Shown here: positions 46,681-58,004 of the stretch, piece by piece
How positions within the stretch are numbered: position 1 is the first letter of the stretch
Layout: every line of letters begins with the position of its first letter
Origin: Arabidopsis thaliana
Taxonomy: Eukaryota; Streptophyta; Magnoliopsida; Brassicales; Brassicaceae
Reading direction: 5' to 3'
Length of the DNA: 64,000 nt
NCBI RefSeq assembly: GCF_000001735.4
Contig: NC_003074.8
Coordinates: forward strand, 11,842,101 to 11,906,100
Translations under genes and position numbers: made by a program
The notes under the pieces: generated by a model
What the model was told of the DNA's origin: nothing
What the model saw: the letters and a program-made list of their open reading frames with translations, nothing else
The model's database searches: none

Positions 46681-47394
46681 ATCAAATCTTTATTAACGTT
46701 ATTATTTAGTAATTTTATATTAGTAAAAATAACTTTTCTTTATTTAACTCTCACAAACAATATCTTATTAGTTATCAACATAATTGACATCTTTTGACGT
46801 TTTACACCGTTTCTAAATATTGTATATTTAATGCATTTTAGTTTATGACAATATGAATTAAGTTGAATGAAAAATCCTAAGCGTTTCATAGATAGAAAAC
46901 TGGGTTTTAAGTCCTTGTATGTGTGCATTTTAAGTTTCATTGTAGTAAATTTACTGTTTGTAGTCGAATGAAATTAGCAAAGAAATTGAAAAAAAAAGTA
47001 TAAACATAACGAAATAAGTTATTTCAAACAAAACCTGCACCTTAGTTAACTATTTGTTTATATGAAAATATATGGGTGTATTAACTATTTAATACTAACT
47101 AAAACAAGGGGTTAATTTGGCCCAAAAAAAAATAAAACAAAAACATCTGAAGTGTACCAAACTGATACACTAATACTAAAATAAGATTTACTTATAGAGC
47201 AAATTTATACTTTTATGAATTAAAAAATCAAAAATCGAAACTGAACCGAACTGTACCAATTTTAGTGTATCTAAAGTCTAACCTAAACAAACCAAAAGTT
47301 AATAAAATATTCTAACTTTAGTTTTTATATACTGTATTTATACAATAAATATATTCATGTTGTATAAATGTAATATAAACTATGAAATAACGTT

Positions 47395-48120
47395 ACAAGG
47401 GTTTTTAAAAGATTTTTAAGGGCTTTACAAGAGTTTTAACGGATTTACAAGGGTTTTTAAAAGCTTTTTGAAGGATTTACAAGGGTTTTAAAACCCTTTT
47501 AAAACTCTTGTAAATCTTTTTAAATTCTTTTGTAAAGGTTCATAAGTTTTTTAAAATGGTTTGAAAGTTATTAAATGGTTTACAAGGGTTTCAAAGGATT
47601 TATAAGGGTTTTTAAAAGATTGAAAAGGGTTTTAAAACCCTTTAAAAACTCTTGGAAATCTTTTTAAAACCTTCTGTATGGGTTCACAAGAGTTTCAAAA
47701 TTGTTCAAAATTTATTAAAAGGTTTACATGAGTTTTAAAGAAATTTACAAGGGTATTTAAAAGATTTATAAAGGTTTTATAAGGGTTTTAAAAACCTTTA
47801 AAAACTCTTGAAATCTTTTTAAAACCTTTGTACGGTTCACAAGAGTTTTAAAATGGTTCAAAAAGAGTTACAAATTTTTTAAAATATTCGCAAATTGTAA
47901 ATCATTTTAAAACCTTTTATGGTGGTTATAAAAGATTTATAAAAGTTTTTAAAGGGGTTTTAAAGTATTTACATATGTATTTAAAGACTTTATAAAGATT
48001 TTAATAGGTTTTAAAATGATTTACAAGACTTTTTAACATCTTTACAAAGCTTTTAAGAAACTTTACAAGGTTTTTAAAGAGTTTTTAAAGGGTTCTTAAA
48101 AACTTTACAAGGATTTTTAA
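47395..48120. repeat. Degenerate minisatellite with palindromic higher-order units
   Basis: About 725 bp are built from ~20-bp words of the type tttacaagggttttaaaaga and their complement. A larger period of about 150 bp is visible, with the dyad gggttttaaaaccctttaaa near 47485, 47630 and 47785. It ends where the MULE right inverted region starts. Confidence 0.85.
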
Positions 48121-48360
48121 TTGCATTATTTTGGCAGGAAAAAAAAAATTTGGTGAGGGAAAAACATTTTTGGCGGGAAAAAAAATGTTTTGGCAGAAAA
48201 TTTTTTTTGGCGGAAAAATTTCAGTTTCTAATTACATGTTCTCATTATCAAAAGGTAATTTGATCTTTTTGTTCAAGAGAAGAGGTATGTTTAAAAATGG
48301 ACAAAAGAAAAGGGTATTGGTGCAAAAAGATAGTAGAAAAAGATATTTTTGCAAATCACC
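48121..48360 (-). repeat. MULE right terminal inverted region with TTTCCCGCC words
   Basis: The minus strand reads a series of T-rich/GCC blocks, including a perfect TTTCCCGCC (plus strand ggcgggaaa, 48172-48180) and TTTTTCCGCC (around 48209). The first is the consensus E2F binding site. The left end has TTTCTCGCC and TTTTCCTGCC at the mirrored place (about 44650-44680). Confidence 0.7.
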
Positions 48361-48610
48361 CATGATATTATTAATTTAGCAACGAAAAATATTTATCAAC
48401 GACATTACCGATCTATAAAAGTTTATGATATTAATAGTGTAGATAAACTCTATAAAATATATACATATATAAAAATATATATATATTTATATTATGAGAA
48501 CCATTTGAATGTAAACTTTAAAATTGACTCAAATTATATGTCTTTCTAACTCATGGATGACCTTTAACATAAACAGTTGGAAGACAAGAAGGAACTCCGT
48601 CGGTTAAAGA

Positions 48611-49490
48611 ATGAGACTGGTTGAACTTGGCAATTCGTCCGGAGAGATTGCTAACCTTCTAACTGATTTTAACCATTCGCATTGTGAGAAGGAAGGACTC
48701 AGGCCCCCAGGGATACGCCTCAAAAGTCTCCAAATCCTTGACAATTTCAACAACTTGCATGGAAGCTTTAACGGGTTGGGAACTGCGGATCAATATCCCT
48801 TCCACGATGACGATAACAGCGAGACAAAGCCTTCTCCAGTTTTCCTTCTTCTCTTCTTTTGGGTTCATCTTTTCTTTCTTCAACCATTCAATAATGTCTT
48901 TGATGAGAACGATAGGGTGATCCTTACCGATAAGCATATTCCAGTAAAGATGTCTTCGTTTGATGGGTTGCTCCGACTTTAATATATTTGCCGGTGGGGG
49001 TATGGCCGACAATTCAAACCAGTCAGAATAGTTAACTCTCTTAATGAAAATCGGAATGGCTGATCGGCAAAAATAAACCAAAGTTTGTATTTTTTTCCTG
49101 TGTAGAGCCCTCTACACAACATCTGATGGACTAATTTACCAGAAAAAGAACATTTGCGGACAGAAAGCTGAAACAGCGGACCAAAGCATGAGACGCTGAG
49201 ATAATTTAACTCTCTTGTCCCATCTAGGATTTTGACGAGATCAAGAAGATACTCAGGCTTTGAGTAGGCATTAATACGACCACATGGCGGATAGCAATCA
49301 ATGGCGTAGAGCCTTTTGGGAAGTCTATCCATGTTTACTTCAAGGATAACCAGTCTTCCTAGAGGTCAAAGAGCGTCTCGGCGGATGATCTGGCGGAGAC
49401 GAAAGTATCGTCATCATCTTCGAACGATACCGTCCGCCTGAAACTGCCAAGAGGGGACTTTTGTTTTGATTTACTCGTGGAGGACCTCAT
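48611..49490 (-). pseudogene. DUF1985-domain protein gene, broken
   Basis: On the minus strand the start at 49490 (MRSSTSKSKQKSPLGSF) leads to an acidic stretch and a stop after LFDL. In the next frame (49332-48979) comes FSGKLVHQMLCRGLYTGKKY and LWFIFADQPFRFSLRELTIL, ending TGLNC, the DUF1985 core (usual wording QPIRFSLREFALVTGLNC). After another frameshift, YWNMLIGKDHPI, LCLAVIVIVEGIL and DLETFEAYPWGPESF complete the domain. DUF1985 is typical of Brassicaceae proteins often joined to Ulp1-like proteases and spread by MULEs. The Ulp1 part is absent. Confidence 0.78.
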
Positions 49491-50195
49491 CTGTAGCGGG
49501 GAGAAACAAAGAAGAAACCGAATTTGTTAATCCAACAAATCAAAAGAATCACACAGAACGACAAAAAACCTAATAATAATTAGGGATGAAACGATTAAAT
49601 CAGGACAGATGAGCACTACTAATTAATTATGTTCTACAAACTGACTTTGGATGAACAAAATTGGGGGATAGAATCGATAGAGCGTTATGTGCAGAGAATC
49701 AAAAAATGTTTACAAGTTATAAAATCCGATGAAAGGAGATAACGAAGAAAGAGAAAGAGAAAGTGAGAGAGAGAGACGAAAATCTATGAGGGGAGATAAC
49801 GATGTGTTCTTTACCCGCACGATTCCTAGGGAAGAGAGATAAAAAGAAAATGAAATAGTTCAGGTAGGCGCAAAAACTGCTACAAACCGTGAGGGTAATA
49901 TGGAAAATTCAAGTAGGCAATGTGGTATGGGTTGGAAGGAGTTTTGAAATGTTGTAGATTTTAAAAGAAATTGGGGAAATGTGGTAGATTTTGTAGTTTT
50001 CTCAAAAAAATATTAATACAAACTTTTATCAAAACCAAATGAATATGATAATACTTACAACTAGCATAATGTGCGGTTCACAACATAACTATTGTGTCAT
50101 AAATAACAATATACACATTGGTATGTAGATTATAATTTATACTCTACAATATCTTTCATTAAAAGTTTATTCCAATACATTTTTTAAAATATAAA
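49491..50195. other. Upstream region of DUF1985 gene, AT-rich
   Basis: It contains a short GA-rich tract (about 49746-49776) and then two related phrases (gcaatgtggtatgggttgg at 49918 and gaaatgtggtagattttg at 49976) that may belong to a MULE end. No gene is seen. Confidence 0.5.
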
Positions 50196-50226
50196 ACCCT
50201 GCACGTATGTGCGGGTCATAATCTAG
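50196..50226 (+). mobile_element. Helitron 3' terminus
   Basis: Hairpin accctgcac...gtgcgggt (50196-50216), 6-nt spacer and CTAG (50223-50226) followed by T. It is the same layout and spacer length as at 9184-9212 and 21131-21159. The 5' end of this copy was not found; the MULE and DUF1985 gene may lie inside it. Confidence 0.75.
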
Positions 50227-50658
50227 TATTATATGCTAAATTTGTTACCGTGTTTTACTACTCTCCTTAATATATAATCAAAATTCCAAATACGTAACAC
50301 CAATCCATATGGAATGTGAAATCATCTTAACTCTTCCCCAAATGTACGTGTAACAAAAATAAAAAAAATTAACTCTCAATAATTATAGGGTTTAAAAACA
50401 ATACAAGACCATAAAATTCATAATGATTGAATAACGGATCGGATTAATGTGATCTTTGCCAATTAAAAACTCTATTTTAATGTGATTAAAGTCATATTTC
50501 CCAAAACTGTCAATTTCGAATTCTATCAATTCCCTCAGTCTCGCCTCTTCCTTTAAACTCGCGTGTATCAATTTTAATGTGCTCGAATCCTATTATAAAC
50601 CAATTGTGTTGTCTACAATCCAAATCATTTCCTTCTCTTAAAAACCCTAGAGTAGGTA

Positions 50659-52971
50659 ATGTCCCCAAATACTTTGAAAACAAACGAGAATCCCCTCTCA
50701 TATTCCACACTTGATGTTGTAGATGGCAAAATTGACTCTCAAACTTTTGTTGTTCGCTTAACCCAATCGTGGAAAGTACGTGATTTCAAACGTAATAATC
50801 TTCTTCTCAGCGTTGATTTTCTTCTAATAGATGAAAATGTGTAGTAAACTAAAACCCTACCACAATTATATTTTCATTTTCTGTTTACATCTAAATTTAT
50901 TATTTCCTTAATATCTATTAATATAGGCTAATGTTATACAAGAATCTATCCAACCATGTCTTCTTCATAATTTTAAGCCTAAACTTATAGAGGTTAACAT
51001 TTTCTCAATCCATGATTACGATGTGAAAAAACAACTTAACTCCTACCGTCTAACTAACCACGACTACAAGATATTTGATATAGGTCAAATTGCCTTAAGA
51101 TCACTCTCTCAAATAAGAGATCGATTGTAGCACTTAAGGGTCGAATTCCACAAAGCTCTCTGGATCACACAATAGACCAAGATTTTGAATTAAGCTAAGT
51201 AAGATAATAATGAAAATAAAAAGAAACAAAAGGAAGCAATAGCAAATTTGAGGTGGTAAGATAAGAAAGTAAAAACGTCAGGCTTGCGGTATTCTCAGGA
51301 AACTATTGGTTAGTAGATCTAATAATAGCTAGGTTGTTATCGAACCATTCTTAAACTCAAACTCTAATTATGGAATAACCGGTGGTGTTCCGCGAAACTC
51401 CCTATGCCTATAGCTAAGAATAACCGGAGAAGCCGAGAGATCTTTAACCTAAACATGAATTCTAAACGAGTTCAATTGTTCACCTTAGTAGAAAGGCCAA
51501 TTCTTATTACACACCTATAAACCAGGCTCATCAAATAATAGATCCAACTACAGATACCTATGGTGGGTATATCTATTGTCTGGATTCAAGTTCTAGGTGA
51601 TCAATCTAGATCTAGCATTAAGAACAATTAAAGATGAAGAATTTTACAGATAACCTAGCAAAGGGGCGATCTACTAAACCATATGAATCCCTAATGAGAA
51701 ACCCTAAACCTAACAAGTTGATTATTCAGACATGATCAAAGAAACACAAATCATAATCTAAACAAGAAATGAATAACAGCAAGAGAAAGAGTAAAGAAGA
51801 TCTTCTCCAACGGGAGTCTCCACATGGTTTTGCTCCCAAAGTACAAAAGAGATGAGGAGATTAGCCTCTCCAAGCTTAGGTCTAAACAATGAGCTTTAAA
51901 ACTATATATATGACCTAAAAACGTGATGGACCTTCTTTAGAAATAAGAGAAAGTTTTGGACCGAATTTGGAAACTTCAAAACATCAATAAGTTGCGTCTT
52001 CGATTTGTCGTCAGGTATTGGTGTCGCTCGAAAAGACTCTAGAAATAACAAAAGGACTCTAAAACCTATACCTAAATCATAGCTAAAAGCAATAAAAATA
52101 GGGTTATATCAATATTTTTCAGTGATCATACTTCAATGAATCATGTTGACAATATCCACTACGAAATACCACATGAATATTTTTGATAGTTTCTCCGATT
52201 GTTTTATATTTTTGGTTTCTTTTTGCAAGATATCATGTATTCGCAGTTCCGATAAGTTGGATGTGTCCACAATTCCTCCTAAGACTACAAACAATGTTAT
52301 TCTTACGTGCATTTTTGAAAGGTGATTTATTCTTTTGTTTTGCAAATTTTGTGACTGCTTTAGTTAGTCTAGATGGTGAAGACTCATAATTTACATTAAT
52401 AACTACGTATATTTTTTTGTTCCGTTAGTGGTGAGACAACTTACATATCTGTATGGGACAAACTTGCATGTAAATTTTGTAATGATCTCGATCAACTACA
52501 AGGTGAGCCTCTTATCGTTATTCTCACTGGTGTTAATCCAAAAACCGTTTGTGGTCATTTCTAAACAAATAAATTATAGTTGTAACATTCTCTTTGGTTA
52601 AACCATTATGTATTATGCTCATTGATTTTTCTGTTTAAGTTTGGATTTTGTGTTTTAAATTTACCTTCTCAATTGAAGGCGAACTATATCTCAATACTAC
52701 TGCATCCACACGGTTTTTCTGGAACATGGAAAATGATGTCACCAAAGATTTTTCCGTAAAATGCAATAAGATCAACGTATTAGTCTCCAAATGTAATTTG
52801 TTATCATTTATTAGAATAATTGTAATTAACCAATCTGAAATTTAATTGTAGCACCAATTTCCAGAAACTTTTGGTGCCTTCATGTTAAGACCAAATCACT
52901 GAGTTAGTTTCCACTAACATTCATACTATCGCCCAAATACTAGCTTATGTCAATGATCAAAGTGGGAAGGT
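50659..52971 (+). pseudogene. RPA1-like (replication protein A 70-kDa) gene, N-terminal OB folds
   Basis: Exon 1 (50659 to about 50838) encodes FVVRLTQSWKVRDFKRNNLL and VDFLLIDEN, the first OB-fold of the plant RPA1-like/DUF223 group. Exon 2 starts near 50928 (NVIQESIQPCLLHNF, then LTNHDYKIF) and is split by a solo LTR, resuming at 52112 (SDHTSMNHVDNIHYEI). After a stop, RSSDKLDVSTIPPKTTNNVI, then SGETTYISVWDKLACKF (52428) and ELYLNTTASTRFFWN (52680) give the second OB-fold. TIAQILAYVNDQSGK ends at 52971. Such genes are abundant in Brassicaceae and are also carried by Helitrons. Confidence 0.78.
51076..52111 (-). repeat. Solo LTR of the Athila-like family in the RPA1-like gene, TSD ATATT
   Basis: This 1036-bp inverted LTR has plus-strand termini TGATATAGG and GGTTATATCA, flanked by identical ATATT (51071-51075 and 52112-52116). 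Removing it joins HDYKIF to SDHTSM in frame, so it landed in coding sequence. It is highly similar to the copy at 26583 over the block near ataaccggtggtgttccgcg. Confidence 0.93.
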
Positions 52972-53289
52972 AGTTTGTTAACAATGTTTTCTACTCTTTG
53001 CATATTTTGTTGAATATATATATGTAATTCATATCTTGAAAGGAAAAAAAACTATGGGCAAAAATCATAGACGTAATATTACGTAGAGATATTTACCCTT
53101 TACCACACTTTTTCAAGTTCTGTTTCATTCACACATGCTTAAGTTTTCACATCTTTTTTTTATGTGTGTTAAGTCATTTATACCCTCTAAAACCAATCTT
53201 CCTCTTTTTTCTTTCCTACCATAGCAAAATAAATGAGATATCTCTCTCTCCCTCTCTCTCTCTCCCTCTCTTTCTCTCCCTCCCTCCCT

Positions 53290-53362
<73 letters not shown>

Positions 53363-54010
53363 TCCATGATTTGTACCAACCTTCCTCTCTCCATCTCTCC
53401 ATCTCTCCATAGCTTATTGGATCAACAAACTGATGGGAGAAGCTTCTTAAACCATTCGATCTAGATTCTCTCAAGAATTCATTTTATAAGATCACTCATT
53501 TTCAGATGTGTAAGCTATTTCAATGGAGCTGTTCTCATAAAATCTTGATTCTCTCATCTCTAACCAAAGTCTCGTTTAAAACACAACTCTAATTGAAACA
53601 AAGCGTGTGGCTTTGCATACTATGGATTTGCATAGGAACATGTCGCACAAATTATGTTCACTAATAATCATACCATCCATGGATTCGAACAAATGGATGA
53701 CTTAAAGAACCACCAGCTTGAAAAAAACATAAATAAAAGTAGGTTTTGGGTAATTGTATGTGCTTGGTGAAGATCATATGTATTATCGGCTAATTGAAAA
53801 TCATCAAGACTTATTGCAGGCTTACGGAACCATCACAATCGGCTGCACCATAATAGAATTAAGGTTCTCTAAACCCTTTCAGATCATCCACTTAGATTTG
53901 GCCATAAACAGTTGTCCATTTTACCAAAAGCACTTGTTCATCATAGTACTTACGAAAGTTACCAAAACACATGAAAAAATTATGTCTAGAAACAACAAGA
54001 TCATGCTACG
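52972..54010. other. Intron-like or intergenic DNA with microsatellite
   Basis: Apart from the CT microsatellite, one unrecognised frame (53754-54010, MYVLGEDHMYYRLIENHQDL) is open up to the solo LTR. No family was recognised for it, and it may be chance or a gene scrap. Confidence 0.45.
53238..53362. repeat. (CT)n / (CCCT)n microsatellite
   Basis: About 120 bp of CT dinucleotides with a central CCCTCCCT run. Open frames on either strand through it are repeat artefacts. Confidence 0.95.
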
Positions 54011-56140
54011 TGTAACACCCGTCCCGCCATATAGACTAAGACGGCATGTTATTCATCTGATCTTGCCAAAACGTTTTCTTTAAACTTCACACACGAACAA
54101 AATATTGCACATAACTCCTCACGCTTACTAACCTGAGGAAAAAAAAGGAAAAAAAAAGGGTGAGTAAAGAAAACTCAGTGAGGGGAATCAACTCTGCCCA
54201 CTGAAACATAGAACACTTTCTAAAGCTATACAACCATCTTCATAACATATAAACTTAGACACACGCAATCAACCTAACATGCTTTAACTTCTAATACCAC
54301 ATTTATAATAATCATCTTATATATATATATATATTATATAAACATACACATCGTTAGGTCCAGTCATCCCCGTAGAACCTCATAAGTGGAGGCTGGCCCT
54401 CGTGGCTTAAACACTCCCATGCATTCCGGGCTCGTTAGCCGTTCTTGACCAGTTGTTAATCCGTCGGTCCATCACTGTCCACATCACTAGGGAGACCACG
54501 GCCCATAGCTCGATTCTCCCCAGTCTTTCATACAAACATACATAATCATCATATATACATACTTATACTTAACATTCTCATACATAATATATCATAGTCA
54601 GACATCATCACCATAAATATCAATCAATAATCATCAAATCATATCATCACATAATCTTATCCTACGCAATCAGATCTAAGCCTACATATCATGCGTCAAG
54701 AAGCATAACAAAAGACAATGATAATATGTTTCGCAAATCCCACCCTCACCTTAGTCTAGTTGAAGATGAAGAACATCTCTATTCTCCTTTCTCTCCTTTT
54801 AGACCAACTTAGTATAAGAGCTTTAACTGCATACTCTTGAGCTCCACCTTGCTTCTCCATCAACCAAAACCTTACTCCATGAGTCCTAAAGGCTTCTGCA
54901 AAGCTTCAGCTCCAACCGAACCCGTTTCCCATTCAAACAATAAAAACTTGTCATGGTTTACTCCATACAAAACTGTCTCAGTAACATACTCATAAGTCGA
55001 GAAATAACCGTTAGAAACGTAATCCCACCGTTAAATATGTAGCCAATAGTATCATGAATAAGTACACGAAGTTTCATCCCGATCGGACCTCACATGAATC
55101 TCCCACGTTCTTCTGAAGATGCTGCATCAGAACTGATATCTAAATTTCTGCAACTTGAGATGATTCTGGGCAAACTTCTAAGGTCAATTCCGGATGGAGC
55201 TCCGATGGACAATATGTCAGCTACTATGAGTTCCTTGAATCAAGATCTTTCCATAGAAATCTTAATCGTGATCTAATTCCTTCTGGTCCACCGGGAAAAC
55301 GCATCATAAAACCAGTAGTCACACATTGTTCTTGATTTATACTTAAAATAGATTTGGACAACTTCTGCAGTTACTTGCCCAGAAAGAAATACTCATATCT
55401 TCTCGAATATAATACCGATTGAAACTCTGTCAGTTGGTATGGCTTCATGGCAACGTGATATGTTTAGAGATGTCTTATTTAACAACTGATTCTCTATGGT
55501 GCAACGGGAATGATCCTTACAAAACCCTATCTTGGAACTGTTCTTCCTCCTTCCTCTTTTCCTTCTTCTTTGATGCTATTGCTCTGTGCAAAGCTCCAAT
55601 CTGCTCATATCATCCTCCTCTAAGCTTTACTCACAATCATAATCCAACTTGTGCTCTCCTAACACTTGACCGTGATGATCTCTTCTCCTCCGTGACGACT
55701 CCTTGGCCTCCATCTCCGTGATCTTCTTCTTCCTCTTACCTCCTCTTTCTTTATCACTCTCGCTCTTTTTCCATGATTACGATATGATCTTCTCCTCTCT
55801 TGTGGCTGTGCCCAACTCATCTTCTCCTTTACAGATGATCGATCACCATAACGTCAAACAACATGTCATCTCACCAACTCTGCAACGATGGCTCACAAAC
55901 TCGTCACCAATGACCGACAAAGCTTTTGTTATGTTATTGTTGCTGCTTTTAGGGTTTCAGTTCAGGCTTCACTTTGACGGCTCTTCCAAGAAGGAGATAT
56001 ATACATATGTATATATATGCTCACAACATAAAAACACAACAACCCTTAACATTTTATTCTTGGGTTCAATTAGGCTTTAATGGGCTTTATCATTATTTCG
56101 AAAACAATTAGGCCCTATAATGTGGGAGTGGGGTGTTACA
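54011..56140 (+). repeat. Solo LTR, long TGTAACACCC family
   Basis: The 2130-bp segment begins TGTAACACCC and ends GGGTGTTACA, so the termini are perfect 10-bp inverted repeats. Flanks CTACG (54006-54010) and TTACG (56141-56145) differ by one C to T change. Shared blocks with 17808-19630 (gggtgagtaaag, ctcagtgagggg, ccaccctcac) put both in one family. No internal region is present. Confidence 0.88.
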
Positions 56141-57060
56141 TTACGCGTGGGTTTATTTGATATATTTTGGTGAAAATTATATTTGAGTGATTGTTATTAA
56201 ATATTATCTTATCTTACTTTTTTAATTTCTATTAAAGAATTTTTTCTTTTCAAATACGCAATTTTAAAATTATAAAAATAATAGTGCTTGAGAATCAAAT
56301 TTGATTAAAAGAATCACGAATCAATCTTGTTATTAATCTTATCGAGAACCAATTTTTCTTTATACTAGTTTTTGTCATCTAACTCATTATGTCTGTAGGA
56401 ACGAAGTGAAAAATTCAGGAAACTGAGGAAGGGTCAAATTCCTCACACAACAAGTCGAAAAGGAATGACTCGATTAGCTGATGAGATGATATGTATTTAT
56501 ATATTGATTTGTATTAATTTTGATAGTTGTATTTATATATTGATTTGTAAAGTGTTGAGGTACTTTCTTATGATTAATCATCAGTTTTACATGAGTATTT
56601 ATACATCCACCATTACTTTAGAAACTAGAAACTTTTATATTTTTTATTTTACCGATTTGTAGAATTTCTCTTTCTTGTTGTAGAAAGTTTCTTGACTTTA
56701 GTTTTATTTTTCCTCATCTTTTAATAGGTTTTTCCTTATCGTTTAAACTAAAGCTAAGATTAACATATTTTCAGGTTTTTGAATTTTTCTATAAAACATC
56801 TTTGAATGATTTCAATATATGATTTGACATTTAATTGTTTTAGGAACTTAACATATATTCGATTGTTTAAAATAAGAAACCTGGTTTTTATTTTCCTTTT
56901 TTTTTAATTTTAAAATATAAAGTAATTACTATTTTCAAAAATGTTAATTAATTAGATGTTAATTATGTTAATTATTGATGTGCCAGCTCTCGATTGGTCG
57001 CTCTAAATCCCACGTGGACGCCTTTAGAAGTAAATAGCTTCAACTTTTATATAGTATAGA
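56141..57060 (-). mobile_element. Helitron 5' part
   Basis: On the minus strand the element starts TC at 57060, preceded by A, reading TCTATACTATATAAAAGTTG and then a CCACGTGGGA motif and GCTGGCACATCA, the usual sequence inside Helitron 5' ends. The body runs AT-rich to 56141, where the solo LTR interrupts. Beyond it (53986-54010) a weak hairpin and CTAG could be the 3' end, but the base after CTAG is A, not T. Confidence 0.55.
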
Positions 57061-58004
57061 TTTAGATAGAATAAGCAAATTAAACAATCATTACCTTATC
57101 TTTTATAACTCTCAACCTAATTCCCACCCCTAATTTCAATGAATAAGATTTCACTAAGAACACAAAAAAAGAGCGAGCGCACGGAAAAGGCAAATACCCC
57201 TAATCATCTAAATTTTACATTGTTTCCAAGTGATTTTTAACTTGATAAAAATAAAATCACCAAGAACATGTCACAAGATATGCAATTCAATGTATAAAAT
57301 TCATTAAAGATTAAAATGAACTCAAACATAAACGCATGGTCAAAGGATATTACTTGCATCAAGTTCACTAAACACACTTAGTAACAATGAGATAGTCAAC
57401 ATACTTCTCATCATCCATATATAAAATCTTTGACGGACACCTTACGTATCATGTTCTTCTCTTTTATTTGAATCAAATCAGATCAGAATTCTTGAATTAA
57501 CACATCTGCATTTTTGGTTTTTCAAGCTTTGCATTCACCTTCTCTCACCTTGTTCTTCTTCTTCTTACCCTAATTTCAAAATCCATAAATATCCACCAAA
57601 ATTGGCGGATGTAAAGTCTCCCGAAAAACTTTATCTTTTATTCATTCATGTGGTTAGAGTTTAGCGGATATGTTTGGATGATCAGTAGTTATAAATATTG
57701 GAATAGTATTTTTGTTCAAGTACCTTTTAATATCCATTTATTGATAAACAAATGTTAAATCACAAATGAATAATATGTAATATAATTATTTACTTCAAAT
57801 ATATCAACAATGGATATTAAAATGTAAAAAAAATTATCTTAATTTATTACATACAAATATAGACAATAAATGTTATTTTAAGTAGCGGAAAAAAATGAGA
57901 ATGAGAGAAAGAAAAATGAGGTGGAAAGAGAAAAAAAAATGAAAAAAAAGATGTGAATTTGTTTGTCAACGTTTTCCTTTAAACATAATGATATGTCTAT
58001 AATT
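57061..58004. other. AT-rich DNA, no gene seen
   Basis: No supported frame, repeat boundary or RNA gene was found. Confidence 0.55.

Larger units (their letters stand above)
44463..48360. mobile_element. Mutator-like element (Pack-MULE candidate), 10-bp TSD
   Basis: A perfect 10-bp direct repeat CATGATATTA flanks the element (44453-44462 and 48361-48370). The two ends are diverged inverted repeats for about 200 bp: the left end and the reverse complement of the right end share blocks such as ATACCCTTT, CATTTTTA/CATTTACA and a series of TTTCTCGCC/TTTCCCGCC/TTTCCTGCC words. The 9-10 bp duplication and long degenerate inverted ends fit Mutator-like elements. No MULE transposase is seen. The interior carries one intact cysteine-rich protein gene (46121-46597) and a large minisatellite beside the right end. 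Confidence 0.8.

Noticed and set aside
53125..53474. Several overlapping open frames rich in R/E or S/L
   Set aside because: They are translations of the CT microsatellite at 53238-53362 and have no domain or codon pattern of a gene.
53986..54010. CTAG with a weak hairpin as 3' end of the Helitron whose 5' end is at 57060
   Set aside because: The base after CTAG on the minus strand is A rather than T and the stem has a mismatch and lacks the outer pairs; kept only as a remark.
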